DNA from: Bacillota bacterium
GTDB lineage: Bacteria; Bacillota_E; Sulfobacillia; Sulfobacillales; Sulfobacillaceae
Reading direction: 5' to 3'
Assembly: GCA_021802375.1 (NCBI GenBank)
Contig: JAKAAL010000289.1
Span: 1 to 6,095, forward strand
DNA: 6,095 nucleotides
The notes beneath the pieces are model-generated. The model did no database searches. It was not told the origin of the DNA and worked only from the letters and a program-made list of their open reading frames with translations. Of the stretch, positions 6,008 through 6,095 are shown piece after piece (the stretch's first letter is position 1; the number at the start of each line of letters is the position of its first letter). The position numbers and the translations under genes are program-made.

Positions 6008-6021
6008 AGACGCGGGCGTCT
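6008..6021. repeat. Short palindrome AGACGC-GG-GCGTCT
   Basis: A perfect 6-bp inverted repeat with a 2-base centre lies directly after the post-nick hairpin and 11 bases downstream of the upstream gene's stop. The centre is too short for a normal hairpin loop, so it is more likely a protein-binding site or a minor part of the oriT structure. No function can be assigned. Confidence 0.4.
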
Positions 6022-6032
6022 AGCTTCTGGGC

Positions 6033-6095
6033 TTAAGGTGCAAACAGGTCAAGTTGTTGCAGCAGCGGTTTGGGGTTGGTATCGTTGTGGGCCCA
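6033..6095 (-). CDS. C-terminal end of an upstream gene (partial)
   Basis: From the right edge an open minus-strand frame encodes 20 residues, starting WAHNDTNPKP and ending LLQQLDLFAP, followed by TAA at 6033-6035. An ending of the QLDLF type is common in bacterial proteins, and the codons resemble those of the neighbouring genes. The other two minus frames give less natural, Cys-rich or early-terminated peptides. The family cannot be told from this much. The gene would be read in the same direction as the transfer operon but is separated from it by the oriT/promoter region. Confidence 0.45.
   Translation of the reverse strand, partial: WAHNDTNPKPLLQQLDLFAP

Noticed and set aside
5931..6021. 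The inverted repeats as intrinsic terminators
   Set aside because: None is followed by a T-tract on either strand.
5797..6036. Plus-strand open frame across the oriT region
   Set aside because: It overlaps palindromes and direct repeats, has low-complexity composition and resembles no protein; it looks like a chance frame.
1..6095. tRNA, rRNA, CRISPR array or insertion sequence
   Set aside because: No cloverleaf, regularly spaced long repeats, transposase motifs or terminal inverted repeats were seen.

Overview
The window is a piece of a conjugative (type IV secretion, T4SS) transfer module, almost certainly from a plasmid or integrative conjugative element of a Gram-positive (Firmicutes-type) host. 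The evidence is a MobL/MobP3-like relaxase, a TraG/VirD4 coupling protein of Gram-positive style, and strong AAGGAGG-type ribosome binding sites. The GC content is moderate: hand-counted 60-base lines range from about 43% to 63%. The proteins are rich in His, Gln and Trp. This recalls acidophilic Firmicutes such as Sulfobacillus, but the genus is only a guess.

All recognisable genes lie on the minus strand, so transcription runs from high to low coordinates. At 6033-6095 is the last 20 codons of an upstream gene. The non-coding stretch 5815-6032 holds a candidate oriT: an inverted repeat at 5931-5949, an IncP-like nic core TATCCTGC at 5966-5973, and a hairpin three bases beyond the predicted nick. 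It also holds a candidate promoter and a phased set of CCGTACA boxes. Next come a ribbon-helix-helix accessory protein (5338-5814), the relaxase (3757-5313), the VirD4-like coupling protein (1780-3741), a 101-residue two-helix membrane protein in the VirB2/Maff2 position (1445-1750), and a polytopic VirB6/TrbL-like protein (473-1375). The operon ends at the window edge with a partial zinc-ribbon membrane protein that starts with TTG (1-455). The gaps between these genes are about 15-70 bases, so they probably form one operon read from the oriT-side promoter.

The inferred pathway is as follows. The ribbon-helix-helix protein binds boxes near oriT, represses its own promoter and helps the relaxase open oriT. 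The relaxase nicks the plus strand and stays attached to its 5' end. VirD4 recruits the complex and passes it to the channel, to which the VirB2-like and VirB6-like proteins belong. The VirB4 ATPase and the remaining channel genes are presumably beyond the left edge.

I do not see a wholly new system. The points most worth a second look are the compact oriT/promoter region, the perfect 12-bp hairpin just upstream of the VirB6-like gene's ribosome binding site, and the unrecognised zinc-ribbon membrane protein.
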